Assembly (NCBI GenBank): GCA_947588685.1
Contig: CANPYM010000024.1
Location: forward strand, 1-41,155
Length of the DNA stretch: 41,155 nt
Direction: 5' to 3'
DNA from: an uncultured Bacilli bacterium
Lineage (GTDB): Bacteria; Bacillota_I; Bacilli_A; RF39; UBA660
Below are positions 10,105 to 18,298 of this stretch, piece by piece. The translations under genes and the position numbers were made by a program. Every line of letters begins with the position of its first letter. Within the stretch, counting starts at the first letter, position 1. The notes below the pieces were generated by a model. The model was not told where the DNA came from. It saw only the letters and a program-made list of their open reading frames with translations, and did not search any database.

Positions 10105-10128
10105 GAGAAGTGACAAACTTCTCTTTTT
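10103..10128 (+). terminator. Terminator of surface module 1
   Basis: Perfect 9-bp stem 10103-10111 with 10117-10125, loop GACAA, followed by a short T run (10124-10128). It begins at the stop codon of gene 8863. Confidence 0.8.
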
Positions 10129-10140
10129 CCAACTTTTTTA

Positions 10141-10169
10141 TTGCTTTAGGTATTTTAGTTTGATATAAT
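10141..10169 (+). promoter_or_regulatory. Promoter of surface module 2
   Basis: TTGCTT (10141-10146), a 17-base spacer and TATAAT (10164-10169) with an extended TGA. The TTTGATATAAT block is shared with the promoters of genes 13533 and obgE, and nearly with that of 17119. Confidence 0.8.
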
Positions 10170-10220
10170 GTTGCTATAAGGATAATTGGGTTGATATTAT
10201 AGAAAAATGGAGAGGTAAGT

Positions 10221-11723
10221 ATGGAAAGTAAACCGGCTAAAAAGCCAAAGAAAAATACTAGTGCTTCTAGTAAAACAAAATCAACAAAGAAAGTAACACC
10301 TAAAAAAGAAGCACCGAAAAAAACTAATAATAAACCACCAAAAGAGGCTAAGACTTCTCTTAAAGAAGAAAAAATAGTCGAAGAAGTAGAGCTAGTAGAA
10401 GAACAAGAGGAAGATGAGAAAACTTCAGTTATCGGTATTATTGTTCTCGTATTGATGATATGTCTTGCTGGTCTACTATTATTCTTAAGATGTAGTAAGC
10501 AAGAAGAAACCCATATGGTTACATTAGATGCTAATGATGGAACCGATATTGTTGAAAGAGAAATTATTGATAAAGGGAAAGTTTTTAAGCCTGCTGATCC
10601 TGTGCGTGAAGGTTATGAGTTCATGGGTTGGTATGTTGTCGGTGAAGATGAAAAGTTCGATTTCGACCGTGAGATTACTTCAGATATGAAAATAGAAGCT
10701 CGTTGGAAAACTATTGAAAAAGAAGAACTTAAAGGAATTAGCCTTGATGAAGAAATTACTCTAGTGGTTGATGGAACATCTAAATTAGAAGTTAAACTAG
10801 ATCCACGTGATTTTGAAGATGTTTCACTTGTTTGGTCAAGTAGTGATGAAGATATCGTATCTGTTGACGAAGATGGTAGTTTAACAGCGCATAAAAAAGG
10901 TAAGGCAAAAATAACGGTTAAAACTAAAGATGGAAAGTATGAAGCTAGTTGTGAAGTTACTGTATCTGATGAAGCAGTTAAAGTTAAGGGAATTACCTTA
11001 GAAAAAGATGATATAACCATTAGTATTAATCAGGAATTATATCTTGATTATGAAATTAAGCCTAGCAATGCGACTAATAAGGAAGTAACTTGGAGCGTTG
11101 AAGATAAAAATATTGTATCCGTTGATAAAGATGGCAAGATTACCGGAAAAGCTCCAGGAAAAACAATCGTTAAAGTAATGACGAAAGATGGTAAGTATAT
11201 TGCTTCTGTAATCGTTCGTGTTCGTGGTGGAAATGTTACGGATATTAGTTTATCCGGTGATGATGAGGTAAAAGTTGGTGAGACCATTATTTTAAAAGCT
11301 GCCATTAAACCAAGTAATGCTGATAAAACACTAACTTGGACAAGCAGTAATCCTAAAGTAGCAACTGTTGATAAGAATGGTAAAGTTAAAGGTGTCAAAG
11401 CCGGAGATGCTACTATCACCATTAAAGCTAGTAATGGTAAAGAGGCTACTCATAAAGTAAAAGTTGTTGATAATTATGTTTTAACTTTAACAGAGATAAA
11501 AACAGAATTATTAACTTTTCAATATTCTGTTAAAGTTACAAAAAATGGCAAAACCTTAAGCTCTGATGAGTATGATCAATTCTTTTACAATAATGAATGG
11601 TATGGTTCAGCTAATTTAACTGTTCCATCTGATCAAGTAACTACTAAAGCTAGTGGAACAAAAATTAAATTAAATGATGGCAAGATGTATAGTATGACTG
11701 TTAAAGTTGTTAAAGCAAAATAA
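10221..11723 (+). CDS. Membrane-anchored B-repeat/Big_2 surface protein, module 2 anchor
   Basis: 500-residue paralogue of the module 1 anchor. The cytoplasmic tail differs: residues 4-49 are Lys-rich (KPAKKPKKN) and 50-66 are acidic. A membrane helix spans about 69-89. Outside are one B-repeat (96-163, YEFMGWYVVGEDEKFDFD), three Big_2 domains (about 170-248, 255-335, 339-417) and the shared C-terminal domain (419-500). Both C-terminal domains contain LTFQYS or TTFQYS followed by KVTK, YDQ and NxEWY, then DQV and IKLxDG. The ribosome binding site is GGAGAGG. The secreted partner gene follows after 17 bases. The basic tail could contact acidic lipids or nucleic acid inside the cell; that is speculation. 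Confidence 0.85.
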   Translation: MESKPAKKPKKNTSASSKTKSTKKVTPKKEAPKKTNNKPPKEAKTSLKEEKIVEEVELVEEQEEDEKTSVIGIIVLVLMICLAGLLLFLRCSKQEETHMVTLDANDGTDIVEREIIDKGKVFKPADPVREGYEFMGWYVVGEDEKFDFDREITSDMKIEARWKTIEKEELKGISLDEEITLVVDGTSKLEVKLDPRDFEDVSLVWSSSDEDIVSVDEDGSLTAHKKGKAKITVKTKDGKYEASCEVTVSDEAVKVKGITLEKDDITISINQELYLDYEIKPSNATNKEVTWSVEDKNIVSVDKDGKITGKAPGKTIVKVMTKDGKYIASVIVRVRGGNVTDISLSGDDEVKVGETIILKAAIKPSNADKTLTWTSSNPKVATVDKNGKVKGVKAGDATITIKASNGKEATHKVKVVDNYVLTLTEIKTELLTFQYSVKVTKNGKTLSSDEYDQFFYNNEWYGSANLTVPSDQVTTKASGTKIKLNDGKMYSMTVKVVKAK

Positions 11724-11740
11724 AAGAAAGGGTGATAAAA

Positions 11741-13444
11741 ATGAAAAAAATTGGAAGTTTATTTGTTGTTGCCTTAGTAGCTTTCTTTGGAATGGTAACG
11801 AGTTCTAAAGCTATGACAGTAACATTAGATAATGTTGGCGATTTAATTGATACTGTAGCTCCTGATGTTGATACTGCCTATGTTGTTGGTAAATATGTTT
11901 TTACAGCTAATCATCAGTTAAATGTTCAAGATGTTATGTTAGCAGCTCGTTCTATTGATAGCGCTAAAGAAGGCAAAGAAGGTCTTGATGATATGGTTAT
12001 TTATCAAATAAGACGTGAAAAAGATAAAGATACGGGTGTAGCTACCGGAAAATGGGTTAAAAGAAATAATTTTGTTGGTAGTGCCTCAGCTTCTTTAGGT
12101 GATACATTTGAAATCGATTATGTTGATTATGAAGGTGATTTACATTTACAATCAACAGTTGAAGTTTCATCTACGTTAGATGAAACAGCTAGTAAACAAG
12201 TTAGTAAATACTTTGGACCTGACTACGAACAAGATGATAGTATTGAGCTTGTTGATGGTGTTTTAACTGGTGATGTATATTATGTTGATCATATGCCAAA
12301 TTGGTCAAGTGGAGAGACACCACATTACTTTGTCTCACTTGTTATTGAAGTACCAGATGAGTATCAAGATAAAGCTACTTATAAAATTGAAGAAACTGGC
12401 GATGGCCCATATAACTATAAAGATAGCTTAGAAGATGGTATTATTTTATATGTTGTTGGTATAAGTGAGGCTACATCTAAATTAACGGTTGTTGTTGATT
12501 ATGATGGTGATGAAGACTTATACGAACCTAATCAATTAGAAATTGATCTTAGTGGTTTGAACTTTGTTAAGAGCCCTAAAGTTGCGGGAACTCCTCTTGC
12601 AACAAATGAAGTTGAAAATCAAACAACCGCATCTACTGCTTGGGGATATACTTTAGCAAATCAAAAAGATGTAACTTACACAGATGGTAAGTTTAGTGGA
12701 ACTTTAAAACATGGTGATTTAACCAAAGAGAATATCTTTAATGAAGAAGAATCAACGGGATATTATATTGCTTATAGAATTGAACTTAAAAAGTATAATA
12801 AAGCAGCAACTGTAACATTACCTTGCGGTAGTTGTGAGGGTGGAACCAAAACAGTTAAGGTTGTGGCTAATGACGACTTAGATGTATTGTTTAGTCTAAA
12901 TCCAAAGAAGAGTTTAAATAAAGAAATTAAAGTTAAATTTGATGGCGATGCTTATGAAGAGTTTACAATCAATTTAGACTTTAGTGGTATTACTTTTCAA
13001 CCTATAACAGTAACGGAGGCATTAGATTTATCTAGTGCCCCTGATAAAGCCACTTACGAAAAGAACTTAAGTGATGTTCTTGGATATAGTGGTAATGATC
13101 CTGAAGCCAAATTAGAGGGAAATAAAATAACTGGTACCATTACTAAGAAAAGTGACGTTAGATACAATGGTATGAATAATCCAGCTGTAGAAGGATACTA
13201 CTTTGCTGTTGTTTTAAAAGTCGATGGCGCTAATAGTAAAACGACGATTAAAGATCCAAAAACAGGTAAAGTTATTACTTATGACGCTTTTGATACAACT
13301 GATACTATATCACTTTTAAAGAAACTTGATGAAAGCGCTGGAACAAAGAACTTCACATTTGAAGTAGATGTCGATGGTGAAGATGATGCATATGCTCCAT
13401 ATACTTACGTATTCGATTATTCTTCAGTTAGTTTTACAGGATAA
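11741..13444 (+). CDS. Secreted three-repeat protein, module 2 partner
   Basis: 567-residue secreted protein. The ATG at 11741 with AAAGGGTG upstream is preferred over an in-frame GTG at 11732. A signal peptide covers 1-24 (SSKA). The shared N-terminal domain follows (25-133; DTAYVVGKYVFTANHQLNVQ). Three diverged repeats of about 133 residues occupy roughly 144-275, 286-418 and 430-566. Each has a DGxxxGT/D strand, a YYxAxxIE-like or YFVSLVIEV strand, and an ending like YEPNQLEIDLSGLNF or APYTYVFDYSSVSF. I do not recognise this repeat; it looks like an all-beta sandwich. A CGSC pair lies in repeat 2 (362-365). Unlike its counterpart in module 1 it has no B-repeat. No anchor signal and no clear terminator are seen. 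Confidence 0.75.
   Translation: MKKIGSLFVVALVAFFGMVTSSKAMTVTLDNVGDLIDTVAPDVDTAYVVGKYVFTANHQLNVQDVMLAARSIDSAKEGKEGLDDMVIYQIRREKDKDTGVATGKWVKRNNFVGSASASLGDTFEIDYVDYEGDLHLQSTVEVSSTLDETASKQVSKYFGPDYEQDDSIELVDGVLTGDVYYVDHMPNWSSGETPHYFVSLVIEVPDEYQDKATYKIEETGDGPYNYKDSLEDGIILYVVGISEATSKLTVVVDYDGDEDLYEPNQLEIDLSGLNFVKSPKVAGTPLATNEVENQTTASTAWGYTLANQKDVTYTDGKFSGTLKHGDLTKENIFNEEESTGYYIAYRIELKKYNKAATVTLPCGSCEGGTKTVKVVANDDLDVLFSLNPKKSLNKEIKVKFDGDAYEEFTINLDFSGITFQPITVTEALDLSSAPDKATYEKNLSDVLGYSGNDPEAKLEGNKITGTITKKSDVRYNGMNNPAVEGYYFAVVLKVDGANSKTTIKDPKTGKVITYDAFDTTDTISLLKKLDESAGTKNFTFEVDVDGEDDAYAPYTYVFDYSSVSFTG
11894..11952 (+). repeat. 59-bp exact repeat, copy 2
   Basis: Second copy of the exact repeat at 9016-9074, at the equivalent codons of the shared N-terminal domain. 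The third paralogue has a related but non-identical segment at about 13700-13750. Confidence 0.85.
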
Positions 13445-13482
13445 ATAAAGTGTCAAGTTATAGTTACCTCAAGATAAATGAA

Positions 13483-13511
13483 TTGTTTAGATAATTAATA
13501 TTTGATATAAT
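13483..13511 (+). promoter_or_regulatory. Promoter of the large B-repeat protein gene
   Basis: TTGTTT (13483-13488), a 17-base spacer, extended TGA and TATAAT (13506-13511). The AGGAGATGAG ribosome binding site follows before the ATG. Confidence 0.8.
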
Positions 13512-13532
13512 TTAAAAATAGGAGATGAGAAG

Positions 13533-16500
13533 ATGATAAAGAAATATTGTCAGTATGTATTTGTAGCGCTATTAACTTTTGTCTTATCTTTATCAGGAGC
13601 ACTAGCTTTTGAAGTAGCTTTAGATGATAAAGATTTCGGCGTTAACTACATAATTAATAAAGTTGATAGTAATTCTGATACTGCTTATGTTGTTGGTGAT
13701 TATGTTTTTACAGCTAATCATAAATTAACCATTCAAGATGTTATGTTAGCTGCTAAAAGTATTAAACCTAGTGATGCAAGTGGTAAAAAAGATACTGACC
13801 CAATTTTTGGAGAAATGACTATTTTCCAAATAAGAAGAGAAAAAGATGGAAATGGTGATGTAACCAATAAATGGGTTGTAAGAAATAACTTTTTAGGCGA
13901 TTCAAAACTTACGGATACGTCTAAAATAAATATTCGTTATGTTAATTATGTTCCAATTAATGAAGAATATAAAGTAACATTTGATTTTAATGATGGTAAA
14001 ACAGATAACCTAGTCAAATCTGTTGAAAAAGGAAAAACCGTTGAACAACCTGCTTTTACACGTGAACACTATGATTTAGATGGTTGGTATAAAGATGGTG
14101 GTGCTGATAAGTTTAATTTTGGTACTACTATTAATGAAGCTTTAACACTTAAAGCAAAATGGACGGGAAAGACTTATACTTTGACTTTTAGTGGTGATGG
14201 TATAAGTGAACAACCTCAAAGTGGGGCATATCCATTTACGCCAACTAAACCACAAGATGATCCAACGAAAGAAGGATACGATTTTAAAGGTTGGTTTCTA
14301 AAGGGTACGGATACTGAATATCAATTTGATGAACCATTAACTGGAAATACCGAAGTTGAAGGCCGTTTTGAAATTAAAAAGTTTGATGTTGAGTTTTACG
14401 ATGAACCAAATCATTTATATGAAAAACGTACTGTTAATTGGGGAACGATAGTTGAACCTCCAAAACTAACAAAAAGAGGTTATACTCTTGCCGGTTGGAA
14501 AAAGGATAGCGAAGATTTCCGTTTTGAGGAAGGAATAGATGAAAATATTAAAGTAACTGCTGAATGGGCAGGAGTTAGTTACACTGTTTCTTTCGATGGT
14601 GATGATATAACGGAAGCGGAACAAAAATTAACTTATCCTGCTCAACCAACAAAACCTACGCCTGATCCTAAACGAGCTGGTTATGGCTTTGCCGGTTGGT
14701 TCATTGATGATGAGGAAGTCGATTTTGGCAATACTGATTATGTTGAAGATGTAACAATTACAGGTAAATGGAATCCAGGAAAATATACGATTAAGTTTAC
14801 TTGTGATGATTGCACAGGCTTACCTGAAAACATTCAAGTAACATATCCTGAGCATCCAACACAACCATCAAAAACACCAGTTAAAATTGGATATGATTTT
14901 AAACATTGGTATAAAGAGGGTACTGATGACAACACAGCCTTTAATTTTGATGCAGAAGTATCTGAAGATACAACCTTAAAGGCTAAATTTGAAATTAAAA
15001 AATTCAATGTCAACTTTAAGGCTTGCGATCCAAATGATTCAAAATGTGTTGATAGTGAAGTGTCAAAATTACCAACAACGCAAGTAGTTGAATATAACAA
15101 ACAGGCTTCAAATCCAACAGAACAACCAGAACGTGAAGGTTATGAGTTTATGGGCTGGTACTTACAAAGAGGACCTGTTGTTAATCAAGCTCCATTTGAG
15201 TTTGATAAAACTAATATTGTAAATGATATAACTTTAGTTGCTAAATGGCAAAAGAAGACTTATACAGTAACATTCAAACTTGATGAAGAAGTTTTAGATA
15301 CAATTAATGGTGTTGAACACGGAACGACAGTTCAACAAGCTATTGATAAAGCTAACCCTAATTTATCACCATATAAAGAGAGTCATCGCTTTTCACATTG
15401 GTATCTAGAAGAAGGATCTGACTCTACTAAATATGAGCTTACGACGCCAGTAACTGCTAACATTACTTTAAAAGCTAAAATGATTCCATTAGTTGATATT
15501 GATAACATAGTTAGCGATATGGCTTTAAAAGTAGAGACGGAAAGTTTTACTGTATCAAAACTTGGTAATACTATAACCATTGATGTTTCTAAGGGTGATG
15601 ATAGTCATTCTGCAGCTCATAATGATGATAGCATTAAAACTTTAGTAGAATCTGGAAATACAGGTATTGCTAAGGCTATTAAAGAAGTAGTTGCTAATGA
15701 AAATGTTCAAAATGTTAAGATGAGCTATGATAATCAAGATTACGAGTTTACTAATGATGAAACTGAAATTAAAGGTAAATTAAAGGAATTGCTTGAAGCT
15801 ATAGCTACTAAGAATAGTAGTACCTATGAAACTGCTACTTTAAATGAATTAATTGAAAATAATTATAGTGATAATCCATTAACTTTAACTATTACTTTAA
15901 AGGATACGGCTGATACAGTTGAGGGTCAAGAATCACCAGCTACTTATAAAGTTAAAGTTGCATCTAGTATTATTACTGTTACTAATGAAACAGAATTAAA
16001 AAATGCTATAAGGGGCAATTATGAGTCAATTAAAATTGGTAATAATTTTGATGTAAATGACCCGGTTATGATTAATCGTTCTGTTAGTATTTTTGGGGCA
16101 GATGCTAGTACCACTATCACTTTAGACAAACCAGAAGCTGATACCGTTTTAGATATTAGATATAGTGGTGTTGGTGGAACTAAGACGGATGTTAATATTA
16201 AAGATTTAACTATAAAAGGTACTAAAAAAGGTATTAATGTTCCAGAAGCATCTACATCTTTATCGCTAATGAATGTTAAGTTTGAAGATAATAGTGAAAT
16301 GGCTATGTACATAGCTGGTAAAGTTCATGCCGATGGAGAATTATCTTACAATAAAGAAGATTATAATCATCCATTTATTAGAACAAGACGTAGTAATGCT
16401 ATTACGGGTGGCCTTGCTTCATCATCTAAGACCACTGGCAATATCGAAGTTCATAGTGGTTATGCTACGTATGATTATAAGATTATTGTTCCATTTGGTG

Positions 16501-17048
16501 GTAAAAAGTATACAAATGATGACTTTAAGAAACATACTTGGGAAACTAATGCTTGGGTAATTGGTGATGAATGGTGTGAAGGTTGTACCGGTGCTGATGG
16601 CAACTTGAAAGAAGAATACCAAAATTTAATTGGTCAAAATGATACTAGTTCATCAGATCAACTTCAAGGTACTGATTGGGCTCAATATTATTTAAAAGAG
16701 GAAAACTCTAAATACTACACAGTTATCTTTAGGGATACGCCATCTGCTACTCTTACTGTCCGTTATGTTTTATATAATGGTGACCCAGTTGAACCAGGTG
16801 AACCACTTCCATGGTATACATTTAAAGCTTATGCTAAGAATAGAACACTTGGTAAAGCCGAGGGCCAAAAAACTTATGAGTTAAAAGGCTGGTCTGATGA
16901 TGACAAGGGTAAAACAAAGAATTATGACCTTGATATTAAAAATGTTACCGCGACCAAGAATTACTATACGTATTATGAAGAGTTAACTGGTCCTATGGCT
17001 GCTAGTATTAAAGCTATGAATTGGGCTAATACAATAATTCAAAAATAG
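13533..17048 (+). CDS. Large secreted multi-B-repeat protein with beta-helix region
   Basis: 1171-residue secreted protein and the largest member of the island. A signal peptide covers 1-25 (GALA). The shared N-terminal domain spans about 26-140. Seven InlB-type B-repeats follow at about 146-210, 214-279, 283-345, 349-412, 417-486, 490-572 and 576-650, with GWY or HWY hallmarks. Residues 651-810 form a mixed region of unknown fold. Residues 811-930 resemble a right-handed beta-helix (TELKNAIRGNYESIKIGNNF, then NIKDLTIKGTKKGINV). A degenerate eighth B-repeat lies at about 1062-1150 (YELKGWSDDDKG). Cys pairs occur at 424/427, 498/505 and 1015/1018. There is no LPXTG motif or C-terminal membrane segment, so retention must be indirect. 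An adhesin or matrix role is inferred. Confidence 0.82.
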   Translation: MIKKYCQYVFVALLTFVLSLSGALAFEVALDDKDFGVNYIINKVDSNSDTAYVVGDYVFTANHKLTIQDVMLAAKSIKPSDASGKKDTDPIFGEMTIFQIRREKDGNGDVTNKWVVRNNFLGDSKLTDTSKINIRYVNYVPINEEYKVTFDFNDGKTDNLVKSVEKGKTVEQPAFTREHYDLDGWYKDGGADKFNFGTTINEALTLKAKWTGKTYTLTFSGDGISEQPQSGAYPFTPTKPQDDPTKEGYDFKGWFLKGTDTEYQFDEPLTGNTEVEGRFEIKKFDVEFYDEPNHLYEKRTVNWGTIVEPPKLTKRGYTLAGWKKDSEDFRFEEGIDENIKVTAEWAGVSYTVSFDGDDITEAEQKLTYPAQPTKPTPDPKRAGYGFAGWFIDDEEVDFGNTDYVEDVTITGKWNPGKYTIKFTCDDCTGLPENIQVTYPEHPTQPSKTPVKIGYDFKHWYKEGTDDNTAFNFDAEVSEDTTLKAKFEIKKFNVNFKACDPNDSKCVDSEVSKLPTTQVVEYNKQASNPTEQPEREGYEFMGWYLQRGPVVNQAPFEFDKTNIVNDITLVAKWQKKTYTVTFKLDEEVLDTINGVEHGTTVQQAIDKANPNLSPYKESHRFSHWYLEEGSDSTKYELTTPVTANITLKAKMIPLVDIDNIVSDMALKVETESFTVSKLGNTITIDVSKGDDSHSAAHNDDSIKTLVESGNTGIAKAIKEVVANENVQNVKMSYDNQDYEFTNDETEIKGKLKELLEAIATKNSSTYETATLNELIENNYSDNPLTLTITLKDTADTVEGQESPATYKVKVASSIITVTNETELKNAIRGNYESIKIGNNFDVNDPVMINRSVSIFGADASTTITLDKPEADTVLDIRYSGVGGTKTDVNIKDLTIKGTKKGINVPEASTSLSLMNVKFEDNSEMAMYIAGKVHADGELSYNKEDYNHPFIRTRRSNAITGGLASSSKTTGNIEVHSGYATYDYKIIVPFGGKKYTNDDFKKHTWETNAWVIGDEWCEGCTGADGNLKEEYQNLIGQNDTSSSDQLQGTDWAQYYLKEENSKYYTVIFRDTPSATLTVRYVLYNGDPVEPGEPLPWYTFKAYAKNRTLGKAEGQKTYELKGWSDDDKGKTKNYDLDIKNVTATKNYYTYYEELTGPMAASIKAMNWANTIIQK

Positions 17049-17073
17049 TATGATTAATCTCATACTATTTTTT
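17044..17073 (+). terminator. Terminator of the surface island
   Basis: Perfect 10-bp stem 17044-17053 with 17060-17069, loop TTAATC, and a T run to 17073. It overlaps the stop codon of gene 13533. Confidence 0.85.
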
Positions 17074-17074
17074 C

Positions 17075-17103
17075 TTGTTAAAAAAAGACTTAATTGATAT
17101 AAT
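17075..17103 (+). promoter_or_regulatory. Promoter of the cysteine desulfurase gene
   Basis: TTGTTA (17075-17080), a 17-base spacer, extended TGA and TATAAT (17098-17103), directly after the preceding terminator. Confidence 0.8.
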
Positions 17104-17118
17104 GATGATGGTGATTTT

Positions 17119-18240
17119 ATGGTTTATTTAGATTACAGTGCAACCACACCTGTTAATGATGAGGTTTTAGATAGTTTTGTTAAAGCTAATAAAGAATATA
17201 TTGGTAATCCTAATTCTTTGCACAAATTAGGAGTAGATGCTAGTCACTTAATTCAAATGGCTACTGATCAAATAACTTCTTTATTATCTTTTAATGATAC
17301 TGATATTATTTATACAAGCGGATCTAGTGAAGCCAATAATTTAGCTATTAAAGGGATAGCTTTTAAATATCAAAATCGTGGTAAACATATTATAACAACA
17401 CCTTTAGAACATTCATCTATTTATGGGCCTTTAGATTATCTAAAAACTTTAGGCTTTGAAGTTAGCTATGCTGCGTTAGATGAAAAGGGCGCCGTTGATG
17501 TTAATGACATTAAAAACTTGATGCGCGAAGATACGATTTTAGTTAGTGTCAATGCAGTTAATAGTGAACTAGGAATTATTAATCCTATTAAAGAAATTGG
17601 TGATTTATTAAAAGATTATCCTAAGTGTTATTTTCACGTTGATGCAACACAAGCTATTGGTAAGATTAAGCTTGATTATCAAAATGTTGATTTAGTTAGT
17701 TTTTCAGCGCATAAGTTTTATGGCTTAAAGGGCATTGGCGTTTTAGCTAAAAAGAAGAAAATAGCTTTAGAACCTTTAATTCATGGTGGTAAGAGTACGA
17801 CGATTTATCGTAGTGGGACACCATCTTTACCGCTTATTGTTTCTTTAGCTAAAGCTTTAAGACTTTGTTTAGAAAATAATAAAGAAGATTATGTTAAAAG
17901 CTTAAATGATGATTTAAGAACCTTTTTTGAAGATTATGATAAAGTGGTAATTAATAGCCCTAAAAATGCTTTACCTCACATTTTAAATATTAGTGTTTTA
18001 GGTGTTAAACCAGAATCCTTCTTACATGCATTAGAAGAGGGGGAGGTTTATCTTTCAACTAAAAGTGCTTGCGCTAATACCCATAGTATGTCAGAAGCTG
18101 TCTATGCCGTTACACATAATAAAGAGGCCGCTTCATCTAGTTTAAGAATTAGTCTATCATACCTAACAACCAAAGATGAAATAGCTCGTTTTAAAGAAGT
18201 TTTTGATAGTTGTTATAATGAATTAACGAAGTTACGCTAA
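17119..18240 (+). CDS. Cysteine desulfurase (IscS/NifS family)
   Basis: Pyridoxal-phosphate enzyme that releases sulfur from cysteine as a protein-bound persulfide for Fe-S clusters or thiolated tRNA. The 373 residues are of normal length. The N-terminal signature YLDYSATTP, the cofactor His in PLEHSS, the Schiff-base Lys in SFSAHKFYGLKG and the catalytic Cys loop STKSACANTHS are all present. The short SACA loop and lack of a SUF neighbourhood place it among NifS-like enzymes of the YrvO/IscS kind. These usually serve tRNA thiolation beside mnmA or thiI, but neither gene is here. The ribosome binding site is weak (GGTGAT). It is a single-gene transcript between its own promoter and terminator. 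Confidence 0.92.
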   Translation: MVYLDYSATTPVNDEVLDSFVKANKEYIGNPNSLHKLGVDASHLIQMATDQITSLLSFNDTDIIYTSGSSEANNLAIKGIAFKYQNRGKHIITTPLEHSSIYGPLDYLKTLGFEVSYAALDEKGAVDVNDIKNLMREDTILVSVNAVNSELGIINPIKEIGDLLKDYPKCYFHVDATQAIGKIKLDYQNVDLVSFSAHKFYGLKGIGVLAKKKKIALEPLIHGGKSTTIYRSGTPSLPLIVSLAKALRLCLENNKEDYVKSLNDDLRTFFEDYDKVVINSPKNALPHILNISVLGVKPESFLHALEEGEVYLSTKSACANTHSMSEAVYAVTHNKEAASSSLRISLSYLTTKDEIARFKEVFDSCYNELTKLR

Positions 18241-18258
18241 AGCTAGTATTGGCTTTTT
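18239..18258 (+). terminator. Intrinsic terminator
   Basis: Seven-pair stem 18239-18245 with 18250-18256 (one T-G pair), loop GTAT, ending in five T. It starts within the stop codon of the desulfurase gene. Confidence 0.6.
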
Positions 18259-18277
18259 GACCTTTTTGTGATACTAT
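18249..18277 (+). promoter_or_regulatory. Promoter of gene 18299
   Basis: TTGGCT (18249-18254), 17 bases, extended TGA and TACTAT (18272-18277). The -35 lies in the right arm of the preceding terminator. An alternative TTGACC/TATAGT pair (18257-18286) would leave almost no leader. Confidence 0.5.
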
Positions 18278-18298
18278 ATCTATAGTAGGTGATTAGAT

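Noticed and set aside
10613..11422. Two minus-strand reading frames opposite the module 2 anchor gene
   Set aside because: Ser/Thr-rich antisense shadows of repeated coding sequence with no promoter or ribosome binding site.
13445..13532. Terminator sought between genes 11741 and 13533
   Set aside because: No hairpin with a T tract is visible, so readthrough into 13533 remains possible beside its own promoter.
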